The notes beneath the pieces were generated by a model that worked only from the letters and a program-made list of their open reading frames with translations, searched no databases and was not told the origin of the DNA. From positions 26,590 to 90,589 of the forward strand of contig CAYSTJ010000012.1 of the NCBI GenBank assembly GCA_964434105.1: a DNA stretch of 64,000 bases, written 5' to 3'. The position numbers were made by a program, and so were the translations under genes. This document shows positions 1 through 9,285 of the stretch, in pieces. Position 1 is the stretch's first letter, and the number at the start of each line of letters is the position of its first letter. This DNA is from CAYNST01 sp964434105 (GTDB taxonomy: Bacteria; Pseudomonadota; Gammaproteobacteria; Pseudomonadales; Cellvibrionaceae).

Positions 1-2717
1 TCCTCGAATGGCCAGGCCTGCTCTTCGAGCAGAATTTCATATTGTTCCATGGCCAGGTCATCCAGACCGCCGGGACGCTCGGAATCCATCAGATCGCGGC
101 TGAGTTGGGCATACACGTTGCCAATGCGATGGTTGGCTTCGGTGGCGAACTCGGCAACACCGTAATCCATCACTTTGCGATAGGCGGCGAGGGTTTCTTC
201 CAGGGCTTTCTGTTTGGCCTTGAGGCTATTGCGTATCGGGAGGTTCAAGCGAATGCCGGCAAATCGGCTGTAGGCATCCGCCGCAAATTCATTGGCGGCA
301 AATGCAGCCAGATACCGGGAGCGATCGGTTGCCGCACTGCCGGCGCGATCGTGTGCACTGACCAGCTCACGCAGCCAGCGGTCGTGGGCTTTGCGATCAT
401 TGGTGATCTGCGCCAGCTGGACCAGCTGATAACGCGCTTCGGTCGCCAGGTCGAATGGCTGCGGGTAGGTCTTGATGTACGCTTCATACTGGCTCGCCGC
501 ATCCGCCGTGCGACCCGATCGCTGATAAAGCTCGGCGGACAGGTACATGGACTGGCGCCGTGCCTCGGGATCGTCTGATTGCTTCGCCAACAGCGCCAAT
601 GCACCCGCCGCTTTATCCCACTGTTCGCTCTCCTGATAAATGACGGCCAGCTTGGGAGTGATGGTTGGCGCGAGTTCATGAGCAGGGAAACGCCGCGCAA
701 AATCCGTAAATACCTGTTCTGCCCGGGTCCAGTTCTGCATCTCCATCAGGTAATTACCGGCATCATATTGGGCATTGATCGCAATATCCGTGCCGGGCGC
801 ACTGGCATCAATCCGCAGCAGGCGCTCGACAGCCTGCTCAAGATTCTGACCGGCCGCCAGCTGTTCGGCGGATTTGAACATGCTCGCTGCAATGCGCTCC
901 TGTATGGGTGTCCGCTCGGCACTGTCAGCCGGGAGGCGGGCCAAAACTTGCCGGTATGACTGTTCAGCGGTATTAAAATCATCGGCATCGAACTGCGTAT
1001 GTGCAATGATGAGCCAGGCGGTTTTTTGAAGTTCATCAGCCGGGGCCGGTTGCCATTCGGTGACCTGCCGGGCCAGACGCATTGCCTGTTCGCTGTCTCC
1101 ACTTTCAAAAAACGTCTGTGCGGCTTCGGTCAGCACCACGATGGCACGTTGATCGCCCGGATAGTATTCCGCAAAGCGCGCCGCGGTTTGCGCTTTTCTC
1201 TGCTGCCAGCGTGTCTGCTGCTCAGCAACCGACCGCTCCATCAGTGCCTGCAGCGCCAGGATGGCGGAATAGCCCGCCTCGGCGCCATATTGCGAATCGA
1301 TAAAATCAAACGCAACCTGCTCGTAGGCGTCTACGGCGAACGGAAAGGCTTCGGCGTCGAAGTAGGCCTCACCCATCAGGAACGTAATTTCCGGCAGCCG
1401 TTCACTTTGCGGAAATGTCTGACGAAACTGGTCGTAGTATTCCGCGGCATTCACAAACGCCGGCGTTGCGCGCTCCGGTTCCGGCCCGGGCTTGCCACCA
1501 CGGGCGACGGCTGCCTCGTAGCGCTCGTTAACGACTTTGAGTTTCTGGGCCTCGGCGTGGTAGAAGCTGGACAGCTCATCAAGGTAGATTTCCAGATAAG
1601 GCAAAATGGCTGTGCGACGCTGTTCTTCACTGTGTTCGGCCCAGTAACGGCTATTTACGCCATAGTTTTGGACGAATGCTTCCTTGGCCGGCAACACCAG
1701 CTCAGCCAGTCCGCCTTGTGTGTACACATCGATCACCTGCACCGCAAAACCCGGACTCAGGTCCGACTGGGGAAACTGTTCGATAAAATGCTCATAGGTG
1801 CCGGCGGCTTCCTGATAGAGTTCTTTTTCAAGATACAGCTGCCCCAGCCGGCGATACAGCAGGTGCTGATAGTGTCGGGTGCCCTGTGCGGTATAGGTAT
1901 CGGTAATGGACTGCGCACCTTCGAGGTAGGAAAAGGTGATCGCCATAACCCGCAGTGTATCGGCAATCAGACCTTTACGATTTTCGTCGAGCGACTCCAG
2001 CGTTGCTTCTTCGGTAAGAGTCCGGTCCAGCAACTGTGTAAATGAGAACAGGCTTTCCTCAAAGCGGTTATCCTTGAACAGCGACCAGCCGTGCATGTAC
2101 AGGCTGTTCAGAAAAAAGGCCGTATTTTCTCCGGCAGACAGCACCTGCGCATACAGTGCTTCAGCGTCGCGGTAACGGCCCTGACTGAAAGCCAGTTCAG
2201 CGCGCCTGAAATTGGCTTCGGCCGAGTAGGCGGATTCCGGATGCTGCGCGAGCATGCGCTCCAGCGCTGCATTGGATTCCTCCATGCGGCCATCCAATGC
2301 ATAGGCCTTGGACAAACGATACAGCAAACGCTCGTCGGTTTTTTCATCAATGGGTGCTTCGGCGCGCGTCAGCAGATCGTCGTACAGGGCAATCGCCTCG
2401 GCGAAATGCTCATCCTGATCCACTTGCGACAGTTGCCGATTCTCGCTGCGCGCCATCTGCAGGTCTGCCAGCCTGACCAGTATGCGCTGCCGCAATACCG
2501 GGTCGGCCGCAACCTCCAGCGCAGCGCGGTAGCTCTGTTCGATCTCCCGCAACGACACGGTTGGCACCGGCTCTTCCGCTTCGGCGGTAATACGTACTGG
2601 TTGCAGGTCGCCCAGCGTCGGCCCGCGATTCGCGACATTGCTCTGCAGCAGGCCGCAACCACTGAGCATGACGGCCAACCCGGCGCCGGTGATCAGACGA
2701 ACGTAAATTGACGTCAT
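1..2717 (-). CDS. TPR-repeat lipoprotein (C-terminus outside window)
   Basis: The frame is open to the left edge, so about 905 codons are visible and the C-terminus is missing. The ATG at 2717 overlaps the stop of the upstream TPR gene (ATGA), which points to translational coupling. The N-terminus is a lipoprotein signal peptide with a lipobox ending LSGC at Cys21. The rest is a helical solenoid of repeated Ala/Tyr/Phe/Glu-rich units (for example ALYDDLLTRAEAP, AANFRRAELAFSQGRY-like segments), typical of tetratricopeptide repeats. TPR proteins are protein-protein scaffolds, and the lipobox places this one at the envelope. With the preceding TPR protein and the small exported protein before that, it probably forms part of an envelope complex. 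The specific function is not recognisable. The length, over 900 residues, is large for a TPR lipoprotein. Confidence 0.85.
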   Translation of the reverse strand, partial: MTSIYVRLITGAGLAVMLSGCGLLQSNVANRGPTLGDLQPVRITAEAEEPVPTVSLREIEQSYRAALEVAADPVLRQRILVRLADLQMARSENRQLSQVDQDEHFAEAIALYDDLLTRAEAPIDEKTDERLLYRLSKAYALDGRMEESNAALERMLAQHPESAYSAEANFRRAELAFSQGRYRDAEALYAQVLSAGENTAFFLNSLYMHGWSLFKDNRFEESLFSFTQLLDRTLTEEATLESLDENRKGLIADTLRVMAITFSYLEGAQSITDTYTAQGTRHYQHLLYRRLGQLYLEKELYQEAAGTYEHFIEQFPQSDLSPGFAVQVIDVYTQGGLAELVLPAKEAFVQNYGVNSRYWAEHSEEQRRTAILPYLEIYLDELSSFYHAEAQKLKVVNERYEAAVARGGKPGPEPERATPAFVNAAEYYDQFRQTFPQSERLPEITFLMGEAYFDAEAFPFAVDAYEQVAFDFIDSQYGAEAGYSAILALQALMERSVAEQQTRWQQRKAQTAARFAEYYPGDQRAIVVLTEAAQTFFESGDSEQAMRLARQVTEWQPAPADELQKTAWLIIAHTQFDADDFNTAEQSYRQVLARLPADSAERTPIQERIAASMFKSAEQLAAGQNLEQAVERLLRIDASAPGTDIAINAQYDAGNYLMEMQNWTRAEQVFTDFARRFPAHELAPTITPKLAVIYQESEQWDKAAGALALLAKQSDDPEARRQSMYLSAELYQRSGRTADAASQYEAYIKTYPQPFDLATEARYQLVQLAQITNDRKAHDRWLRELVSAHDRAGSAATDRSRYLAAFAANEFAADAYSRFAGIRLNLPIRNSLKAKQKALEETLAAYRKVMDYGVAEFATEANHRIGNVYAQLSRDLMDSERPGGLDDLAMEQYEILLEEQAWPFE

Positions 2718-4729
2718 GGTGAACCACCGCCAGCCTGCTGCTCCAGTCTGTCGTCCCGCGCCGGCTCGTCAGCGTTCGCTGACGCCGCCTCCGGCCCATT
2801 CGCCTGCGGATTATCGTCAAAGATCTCGCTCGCTTCGCCATCGAGCATGCGCGCTATCGCCAGCCGGGTGTTGGCCAGATAATATTGCAGGCGCGCCCGC
2901 TGTTGCATCAGGACGATCATGATACGGTCACGCACCCCGGCCTCTGCCCGGGTTATCGCATCGTCCAGCACGGCGCTTTGCGCCCGCAGTTTGACCTGGG
3001 CCTCGACGATTTCTTCCCGATAGGGTTGCAGGTCCTGACCTTTCTCGGCGATATCCTTTACTCTTCCATAGCTTCGACGCGCCGCATCCAGCGCCACGTT
3101 GGCTTCTGCGAGCAGGAAGCGTGCACGTGCCAGGCGTTCATCAAAATGATCGGCCGACCGCCAGATGAGAAAGCCTTTCTGCCGTCGCAGCGACTCCTGT
3201 AGTTCGCTCAACTCTTCGGCTGGCATCACGGGCCGGCCGGCATGCGATGCTCGCAACAACATGGCCAGGTTGCGCTCCGCGCGCTGTATGCGTTCGTAGC
3301 GCGCACTGTCTTCGGGGTCGAACAGGGTCATGAAATCCGTACCCAGTTCTGCCTCCGCAATTTTCAGCGCGTAACTGTCACGTGCCTGCAGAAGTTGCAG
3401 GACCTGCTCAACGGTATTCTTTTCCTGCAAATAGTTAAGCTCTCGATCGCGGTTGGTATCGCGCTCGTCGAGCATTTCCGCGTAGAGTGTCAGCTTCTCC
3501 TGCCACCCGCGGAAGTTTTCTTGAATGGCCAGGAGATCGCGCAGCTCCTGTACCAGTCCGAGAAATTCATCCTGCGAGAACAGCTCAATCAGGTAACTGA
3601 GCTGTGGAGCAAGCTGGTTATCGCGGGCGTAATCGAGCCAATTGACATCCGTGCTGCGCTCGATATTCAGGGTGGTACGCAGGGAATGGCCCTGGATGCC
3701 GGTTACCACCTGCTCCAGCAACGCTATTTCCTCTTCGTAGCGGGCTTCTGCCCGCCGAAAACTCTGCAGGGCACGTCCGCCCAAGCCCATCTTTTCATAG
3801 GCATACGGCAGAGCCACCAGGACTTCCTGGGTGTTTTCGTCCGTTACGGACCGGCTTGCCAGCACCCGCCAGGGTGAGAGTGCTGTGGCATAGTCACCCA
3901 GCTCCACCGCGCTCCAGCCATAGCCGAGTAACGCCCGACTGGACATGGGGCTGAGCAGTCGCACCTTGCTGAATGCGTCCAGGGCTTCAGCATACTGGCC
4001 ATTGAGCAGAAAGGCGTACCCTGCGCCGGTCAGCGCCCGGTCCATGAGTGCCAGTTCACTCTCGTCGGGGTTTTGCAGCGTCAACAGTCGCTGAAAGTAA
4101 TCCGCTGCGCGAGTAAAATCGCCGGCTCTCGCAAAAGCTGCACCCATATTGAAGTTCAGATAGGGCAACCAGCTCGACCGGCGAAAATGGAATTCTCCGA
4201 ACAATTGCTCCGCGCGTGCCAGATCGCCGGTGCGCAAAGCGGAATTGATACGGATGACCTGCTTTTCCTCCTGAAGCCGGTCCGGCGCCTCAACGCTGAT
4301 TTTCTCGAGCGCGTCAGCCGCGGCGTCGTAATCCGCACGCAAATACCGTAACCTGGCCAGGTATAACCAGGCCGCATCGCGGGTGGTCAGAGGGCGGTTG
4401 TCTTGCAGAAGGCGGGTAAAAATGTCGCTGGCGGTGCGCTCCATACCATACGCGAGATAAAATCCACCCTCCATGATCTCCGGGTTATCGCCGTGGCCGT
4501 GAATGCCGCCTTTTTTCTCGGCGACCAGTAGCTCACTTAGCGCTTCAAGATTCTTGCCCTGATAATAGTGATACAGTGCAACGCCGAAACGCAGGTCTGC
4601 CACGGACGTGAGCGGTTCATCTTCCGGCCCGGCGTAATCATGGGTGTAAGCGTGAAGTGTCAGGACGCTGGATGCGAGACAAACCGCAGCAAGGCCGTAA
4701 AGTCTTTTCAGCGGTCGTTGAATTTTCAT
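2714..4729 (-). CDS. Exported tetratricopeptide-repeat protein
   Basis: A 671-residue protein with an N-terminal signal peptide (MKIQRPLKRLYGLAAVCLAS, cleavage likely after LHA). Residues about 45-340 are TPR-like helix pairs, with recurring patterns such as YLARLRYLRADYDAAADALE, GDFTRAADYFQRLL and NGQYAEALDAFSKV. The second half (about 340-640) is long, charged alpha-helix, probably coiled coil. The C-terminal tail is acidic and Gln/Gly-rich. It ends by overlapping the start of the next TPR lipoprotein by 4 nt. The protein is predicted to be periplasmic, or attached to the envelope through partners. It was identified by repeat architecture, not by a specific family; the role is inferred to be a scaffold in an envelope machine. 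Confidence 0.85.
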   Translation of the reverse strand: MKIQRPLKRLYGLAAVCLASSVLTLHAYTHDYAGPEDEPLTSVADLRFGVALYHYYQGKNLEALSELLVAEKKGGIHGHGDNPEIMEGGFYLAYGMERTASDIFTRLLQDNRPLTTRDAAWLYLARLRYLRADYDAAADALEKISVEAPDRLQEEKQVIRINSALRTGDLARAEQLFGEFHFRRSSWLPYLNFNMGAAFARAGDFTRAADYFQRLLTLQNPDESELALMDRALTGAGYAFLLNGQYAEALDAFSKVRLLSPMSSRALLGYGWSAVELGDYATALSPWRVLASRSVTDENTQEVLVALPYAYEKMGLGGRALQSFRRAEARYEEEIALLEQVVTGIQGHSLRTTLNIERSTDVNWLDYARDNQLAPQLSYLIELFSQDEFLGLVQELRDLLAIQENFRGWQEKLTLYAEMLDERDTNRDRELNYLQEKNTVEQVLQLLQARDSYALKIAEAELGTDFMTLFDPEDSARYERIQRAERNLAMLLRASHAGRPVMPAEELSELQESLRRQKGFLIWRSADHFDERLARARFLLAEANVALDAARRSYGRVKDIAEKGQDLQPYREEIVEAQVKLRAQSAVLDDAITRAEAGVRDRIMIVLMQQRARLQYYLANTRLAIARMLDGEASEIFDDNPQANGPEAASANADEPARDDRLEQQAGGGSP

Positions 4730-4989
4730 ACACGGCCCCGCCGAAAGCCGCTTTTCAGCCCGGCAAGACGACCCGCCTGCAATGCGGTTACCCTGTCAAA
4801 GTTGCAGACAGGGCCGCTAACCGAAAGGACGCTGCCAGCCCAACGCGACAGGGCTGAATTGGTGCCGCCGGTCATTGTTCGTCGCTCATTTGGATTTGCC
4901 AAACGACATTCCTCGCGTCGGGATACTGCATCACAGGATTGGCGCAAATTCAGACCCAGCAGGTGCGTGGATAAAGGTTCAACTGTCCC
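4711..4989. mobile_element. Diverged copy of a 279-bp inverted-repeat (MITE-like) element
   Basis: This stretch aligns collinearly with the tamA-tamB spacer element at 42860-43138. The right half (about 4850-4989) is clear: shared blocks include ATTTGGA, ACATTC, TCGCGTCGG, GCATCACA and ATTGGCGC at identical spacing, and the last 49 bases align without gaps. The left half is weaker and would overlap the first codons of the TPR gene starting at 4729. An inner inverted repeat (CTGAATT..GCC at about 4853, GGCGC..ATTCAG at about 4943) is kept although its bases differ from the other copy. The element fills the whole gap between two codirectional genes. No transposase is present. Confidence 0.55.
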
Positions 4990-5657
4990 TATAGCTGCCA
5001 TTCTTTAAAATCAAATTCCGGCTGCATGCGGGCGGAGGAATCCATAATGCGCAGCTCCAGCATTGTGGGGTTCTGGTCCTTTCTCAGGCTGTAGGTGGCG
5101 GCGCGCTTGTATTCCCTGTTCTGCGGCCCGTAACCGTGGAAAAACGCGGTGACCTCATGAGTGCCGGTTTTAAGATTGCCGAGGTACAGACGCTGGATGC
5201 CGCCGCGCGTCAGAGCACTGTTCTGCTTTTCGTTATAAATATGGGTGGCAACCATTTGGTCACCAACTTTGAGCTTTACCGCGTCGAGCTGAAAATAGTC
5301 GCCGACATCCACGGAAACATATACTGCGATCTGTGTGCTGGCCGGGAACAGCAGGTCTTCTTCCAATAACAGCAGATCCCGATTGAGTTCCAGCGCCGCC
5401 TGTTTCAGATCCTCGACCTGCTGGCTCAGCGGCGACGTATTGGCTTCGGTTGCGGGCACCGGGTTAATACCACCGGGCTTGATGATCTTGAGATCCTCCA
5501 CTCGTTGGGTCATCTCCGAAACGGGGCTCGGCGCTGCCGGCTCCAGTTCCCGCGGCAGCTCCTCCGGAGCATCCGGTAACTCCTGCGTTGAAGCGAGGCT
5601 GCTGAAAAAAGCCAGGCAACAGCCCAAAAACGCAGTGCGCCAAATGATGGTATTCAC
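4989..5657 (-). CDS. Exported protein of unknown function
   Basis: The start is taken as GTG at 5657, which has GGAGG six bases upstream; a TTG at 5663 is the longer alternative. The 222-residue product has a hydrophobic signal sequence (WRTAFLGCCLAFFSSLAS) and a Pro/Glu-rich linker. Two related short motifs follow, MTQRVEDLKIIKP and LSQQVEDLKQAALELNRDL, the second probably coiled coil. Residues about 105-222 form a beta-rich domain (IAVYVSVDVGDYFQLDAVKL, TGTHEVTAFFHGYG). The C-terminal domain pattern of a strand followed by a turn before a GTH step resembles small immunoglobulin-like or PEGA-type folds, but no family was recognised. It lies upstream of the two TPR genes on the same strand, separated from them only by the inverted-repeat element, so it may belong to the same system. 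Confidence 0.75.
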   Translation of the reverse strand: MNTIIWRTAFLGCCLAFFSSLASTQELPDAPEELPRELEPAAPSPVSEMTQRVEDLKIIKPGGINPVPATEANTSPLSQQVEDLKQAALELNRDLLLLEEDLLFPASTQIAVYVSVDVGDYFQLDAVKLKVGDQMVATHIYNEKQNSALTRGGIQRLYLGNLKTGTHEVTAFFHGYGPQNREYKRAATYSLRKDQNPTMLELRIMDSSARMQPEFDFKEWQL

Positions 5658-5805
5658 AACCAACCTCCAGATTCATGTTTGGATCGAACCATATATAGCG
5701 ACCGTGCGACACCCAATTTTACACGTCGGCTGCAGCGGGCGGTCGGCCCCGGCGGCGGCTATTGCCCATTAATGTGACGAAAGTCTGTCATACATCCACA
5801 ACTTG

Positions 5806-6798
5806 TCACTTTCCGTCGGGTGTTGTCAGGCCGTCACTATATCGAACCCGGCCTTTTGCATCGATGATTATGGCATCAAACGCTTCCATCCGGTTGATCA
5901 GAGCCATGCCCTTTTCCACCCCCAACACAAATAGCGTGGTTGAAAGCGCGTCTGTATCAATGGCCCGGGGGCCCAGGACGGTTACGCTCATGACCTCCTG
6001 CGCGGATTGACCGGTTTGTGGATTCAGTATGTGATGGACCCGTTCGCCGGTTTCTTCATCGATAAAAAAGCGTTCGTAATCCCCGGAAGTACTGATGGCT
6101 GTATCAACCAATGGCAAATTCAATACCACTTCCCGCTCGTCGGCGGGTTGCTGTCGGGGATTTTTAATCCCGATAATCCAGGGGGAGCCCTGCTTGCTGC
6201 CGAGCACCCGGCTATCGCCGCCGGCGCTGACGGTTGCCTGTGTTACCCCCTGGGCTGCCAGCAATTCAATTGCCTGGTCCACTGCGTAGCCCTTGGCGAT
6301 TCCGCCCAAATCTATGCGAACATTCCGGTGCGCAAAGCCCAGGGAGGGCACCGATGCATCAAAGGTCAGCCAGCGGTAATTGATGGCAGGGAGCAGTCGG
6401 GCCCGGGTTTCAGTATCCGGCTTTTTCTGGCTCCGATAATCGTAAAACCAGCCGACCGACGCGAAAGTGATATCAAACGCACCCTCGCTAATACGACTGT
6501 AATACAGCGAGCGATCAATCAGATAGGCGAATTCCGGGGACAGTGGATAGGGCCGTCGCGCGGCGGTGGCATTGAGCCGGGCCAGGTCACTGCTTTCGAT
6601 CCATGGTGATAGCGTACGGTCTATGCGCTGCATCTCGGCCATGACTTCGGCAATAGCGGTGCGCGCTCGTGAGGCTTTGTCCATCCATAATGTCACCCGG
6701 ATTTCGGTTCCCATCGCGCTCTGGGTATCGCTGAACCATTCCGCCCGTACCGGCATCGCCAGCCCGACGGCCAGCAGCAGCCACAACGGCAATTTCAT
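5806..6798 (-). CDS. apbE: FAD:protein FMN transferase (ApbE family)
   Basis: ApbE proteins attach FMN covalently to a threonine of periplasmic or membrane target proteins, using FAD and Mg2+. The start is set at the ATG at 6798 (MKLPLWLLLAVGLAMPVRAE), three bases after the gspN stop and with AAGG in front; an upstream in-frame ATG at 6819 would overlap gspN. A cleavable signal peptide is followed by family landmarks: MGTEIRVTLW near the N-terminus, DLGGIAKGYAVDQA, VSAGGDSRVLG, TSGDYERFF, HHILNPQTG and DTDALSTTLFVLG. At 330 residues the length is normal. There is no lipobox. It is the last gene of the gsp run, and nothing in its family links it to type II secretion, so the co-location may be incidental. 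Confidence 0.93.
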   Translation of the reverse strand: MKLPLWLLLAVGLAMPVRAEWFSDTQSAMGTEIRVTLWMDKASRARTAIAEVMAEMQRIDRTLSPWIESSDLARLNATAARRPYPLSPEFAYLIDRSLYYSRISEGAFDITFASVGWFYDYRSQKKPDTETRARLLPAINYRWLTFDASVPSLGFAHRNVRIDLGGIAKGYAVDQAIELLAAQGVTQATVSAGGDSRVLGSKQGSPWIIGIKNPRQQPADEREVVLNLPLVDTAISTSGDYERFFIDEETGERVHHILNPQTGQSAQEVMSVTVLGPRAIDTDALSTTLFVLGVEKGMALINRMEAFDAIIIDAKGRVRYSDGLTTPDGK

Positions 6799-6800
6799 AT

Positions 6801-7562
6801 TCAGCCTTCCATAGGCCATGTCAGTCGGTATGCACCGGAGTCGTCCGCTTCGGCCATAAAAGACAGTGCATTGACTATCATGGCGGCGGCTGTGGGCCGC
6901 GGCTTCACATAACCCTGAACGGTAGGATCGCCGCCGGGTGTGTAATCCCCGGTCAGATTCACTTCAAAGTCGCCGTCGGTATCGGTGAATACCACCCGGG
7001 CGCCGCCATTGTTGTTTTCGGTAAATTCCGCGGTGTAGCTGCCCATATTCAACCAGCCCTCACCGTAATTGACTCTGGCGCCCAGCCAGACGAGATTCCC
7101 GTCCAGCTCGCGAACACTGCCCTGAGCGTTAATGACGGCTTTTTGCAGTGTCAGGCTGGCGGTACCTGCCATTTGCGCATAAACATGTTTGTCCAGCAGG
7201 CTTGCCGGGATTTCATCCAGCGTCATTTGTCGGATTGTCGTATTGCCGCTGAAGATTCCGTGGCACACATCGCCGTTAAGACGAAAGCTTCCCAGCGTCA
7301 TGCATGCCCTGGATGTCAGCAGCGGCATTTTTTTCAGTGTCCAGCTCAACGTACCGAGGTCGAGTGCCTGATCTTCGATTCTCACCACGGCGCTGGCCGC
7401 CCTGCCGGACCACAAGGTGCCGGTGACACCGCTGAGAACGACCTGGGGCGCCGCCCGATGTACTGCCCAGGCGCCCCACTCGGCGGGTGTGCGGGCAATG
7501 ACCAGCCCCAGAAACAGAAAGACCAGAACGATAATAAAGACCAGCTTGAAAAGACGCAGCAC
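6801..7562 (-). CDS. gspN: Type II secretion system protein N
   Basis: GspN is an accessory inner-membrane protein of the type II secretion system found in a subset of gammaproteobacteria. The 253-residue product has one N-terminal membrane segment (about 6-24). A periplasmic, beta-rich region follows with the characteristic start TPAEWGAWAVHRAAPQVVLS and a GTLWSGRA motif near residue 50, typical of GspN proteins. The GTG start overlaps the gspM stop by one base (TAGTG). It is the last gsp gene before apbE. Confidence 0.88.
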   Translation of the reverse strand: MLRLFKLVFIIVLVFLFLGLVIARTPAEWGAWAVHRAAPQVVLSGVTGTLWSGRAASAVVRIEDQALDLGTLSWTLKKMPLLTSRACMTLGSFRLNGDVCHGIFSGNTTIRQMTLDEIPASLLDKHVYAQMAGTASLTLQKAVINAQGSVRELDGNLVWLGARVNYGEGWLNMGSYTAEFTENNNGGARVVFTDTDGDFEVNLTGDYTPGGDPTVQGYVKPRPTAAAMIVNALSFMAEADDSGAYRLTWPMEG

Positions 7563-8044
7563 TATTCCCCCTGTTGCAACTGCAAATTGACCACAACAGC
7601 GCCAGGTGAAGGATCGGCGGTAATGGTGAGATCCCTGATGTGCAGACCCCGTTTGACTTCGAGATCATGCAACCATGCCAGCACCCGAGTGAATTCCGAT
7701 GTGCCCAGCCGTACCCGTGCGCCGGACCCTGAAGGCTGAAAATTTTCCATCGCCAGTCCGTGTTCCCGCAGGCTGCTGTTGAGTGCAGCATTCAGGCTGC
7801 CGCCTCCAGCAGCCGGGTCGCCACCTGCAGCCCGCGTTGCCAGTACCTGCCCGGCCAGCTCCCGCACCCGCTGCTGCTCTTCCATGGCCGCGATATTGCG
7901 ACGCTGGGTCTGCTCCAGTCCGTCTTTCATCGGGAAATAGACCAGAAACACCAGTATATAGACCAGCAACAGGCCACCACCCACAACCAACATCAACTGG
8001 TCCCGGGGGCTCAGATCAAAAAACCACTGCTTTAGCTCGTTCAT
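7562..8044 (-). CDS. gspM: Type II secretion system protein M
   Basis: GspM is a bitopic inner-membrane protein that binds GspL in the assembly platform. This one has 160 residues: a short cytoplasmic start (MNELKQWFFDLSPRDQLML), one membrane helix (about 17-40), a helical segment, and a small periplasmic ferredoxin-like domain (LGTSEFTRVLAWLHDLEVKR, VVVNLQLQQGE). The ATG overlaps the gspL stop (ATGA), so coupled translation of L and M is likely. Size and architecture match the family. Confidence 0.9.
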   Translation of the reverse strand: MNELKQWFFDLSPRDQLMLVVGGGLLLVYILVFLVYFPMKDGLEQTQRRNIAAMEEQQRVRELAGQVLATRAAGGDPAAGGGSLNAALNSSLREHGLAMENFQPSGSGARVRLGTSEFTRVLAWLHDLEVKRGLHIRDLTITADPSPGAVVVNLQLQQGE

Positions 8045-9261
8045 CAGCCCGCCTCCGAAATCCGAAGCTGTGCAAGGTGGACATTGCCCTGCACATTGGC
8101 ACTTCTTATCTCAACATTGTAACCGCCTTCGGCGATCCTGTTCCGCAGGTTCTCGAAGGTCGAGAAGCTGTCGGCCTCTATATTCAGTTGCAGCTGGCCG
8201 TTGTCCGAGCTGTATCGAAAGTTGCGGATCTTGACGGAATCGAAACTGCCGACGGCAGGCCCCACCCCAACCAGAATGGCGATGGCATTGGATGACCCAA
8301 GATCACTGTCCGATTTGCCCAACAGGCTCCGCAACTGCCGCTCCGGATCCGAAATAGCCCCGGTGGGGACTACCTGGCGATAAATGCTGTCGGTCTGCTG
8401 GGTGATTACGCGTCGTTTTTTGTCGGCCTGTAACTGGCCAACCCAGGTCACGCCAACAGCGATCAGGAAGGCTGCTGCCACCGCTATCAGTGGTTTTTGC
8501 CAGTCCAGCCACCATTTGGCCAGCGGCAGTTTGCGAGCCAGCCTGCCACTTCGAAAATCATAGGGCCCTCCCGATTCCGGATTCACCAGATCCCAGTAAC
8601 CCGCTTCGGCTTCCTCAAATACGATATTGCCATCCTGCAGCCATTCCGGGGGCAGCACATCTCGTAACTGATCCAGGCCCTCCTCGGTGTCTGCGTAAAG
8701 CTGAATCTGACCTGGCTGCCCGCCGCCAGCGAGCGCGGCCAGGTAAAGACCGGCAGAATGTATTTCAACTGTGAAGCCGACGCCGGCGGCGACGTGCGCC
8801 ATCAGCAGGTTATTTTCCAGCAGCAGCGTCCAGCCGTCGTCCGGACGCGGCAGTAACACATAATCTACCGTACAGCGATCCACTTCAGCGCCGGCGTCTT
8901 CCACTTCGTCGACACAGGACTGCATCCAGGCGACATCGCCATAGGCGGTTGCGATGCAGCCATCGTGCAGCGGGCCGTAGGCGAAGTGCATATCCTCGAC
9001 CGGGTCGATAATATTTTCTTCAACTTCGTAAGGCAGCGTCTTGATCAATTGCCGGCGATCGGTGATGGCGGTGACCACCTGCTGGGTCACAATGTTCTGT
9101 CCGTTCAGGATCAGCCACACCGATTTGCCCTCGACAGACTCCTTCAACAGATTGATGTCGCCTGTGTAGAAAGAATTGGTGCGCCATCCGCCCTGCGCGT
9201 TGGCATCACGCCATTGCCACAAACCGGGTTCAAGCTTTCTTATCAGTATTTTCTCAGCCAC
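8044..9261 (-). CDS. gspL: Type II secretion system protein L
   Basis: GspL links the cytoplasmic ATPase GspE to the inner-membrane platform. The 405-residue protein has an actin-like cytoplasmic domain (about 1-245), beginning EKILIRKLEPGLWQWRDA with the family-typical LPYEVEENIIDPVEDMHFA at about residue 75. One membrane helix follows (about 255-275, LIAVAAAFLIAVGVTWVG), then a periplasmic ferredoxin-like domain at the C-terminus. The start is GTG at 9261 with AGGTG in front. It lies 24 bases after gspK and overlaps gspM by 4. Confidence 0.92.
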   Translation of the reverse strand: MAEKILIRKLEPGLWQWRDANAQGGWRTNSFYTGDINLLKESVEGKSVWLILNGQNIVTQQVVTAITDRRQLIKTLPYEVEENIIDPVEDMHFAYGPLHDGCIATAYGDVAWMQSCVDEVEDAGAEVDRCTVDYVLLPRPDDGWTLLLENNLLMAHVAAGVGFTVEIHSAGLYLAALAGGGQPGQIQLYADTEEGLDQLRDVLPPEWLQDGNIVFEEAEAGYWDLVNPESGGPYDFRSGRLARKLPLAKWWLDWQKPLIAVAAAFLIAVGVTWVGQLQADKKRRVITQQTDSIYRQVVPTGAISDPERQLRSLLGKSDSDLGSSNAIAILVGVGPAVGSFDSVKIRNFRYSSDNGQLQLNIEADSFSTFENLRNRIAEGGYNVEIRSANVQGNVHLAQLRISEAG

Positions 9262-9285
9262 TGTTGTTCACCTGGACTTCACGTC

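Noticed and set aside
999..2045. A 348-codon plus-strand frame opposite the TPR lipoprotein gene
   Set aside because: It lies antisense to a continuous, repeat-rich protein frame with a lipobox start and coupled translation. Its own product has no signal or family character. GC-rich coding DNA often gives such antisense frames.
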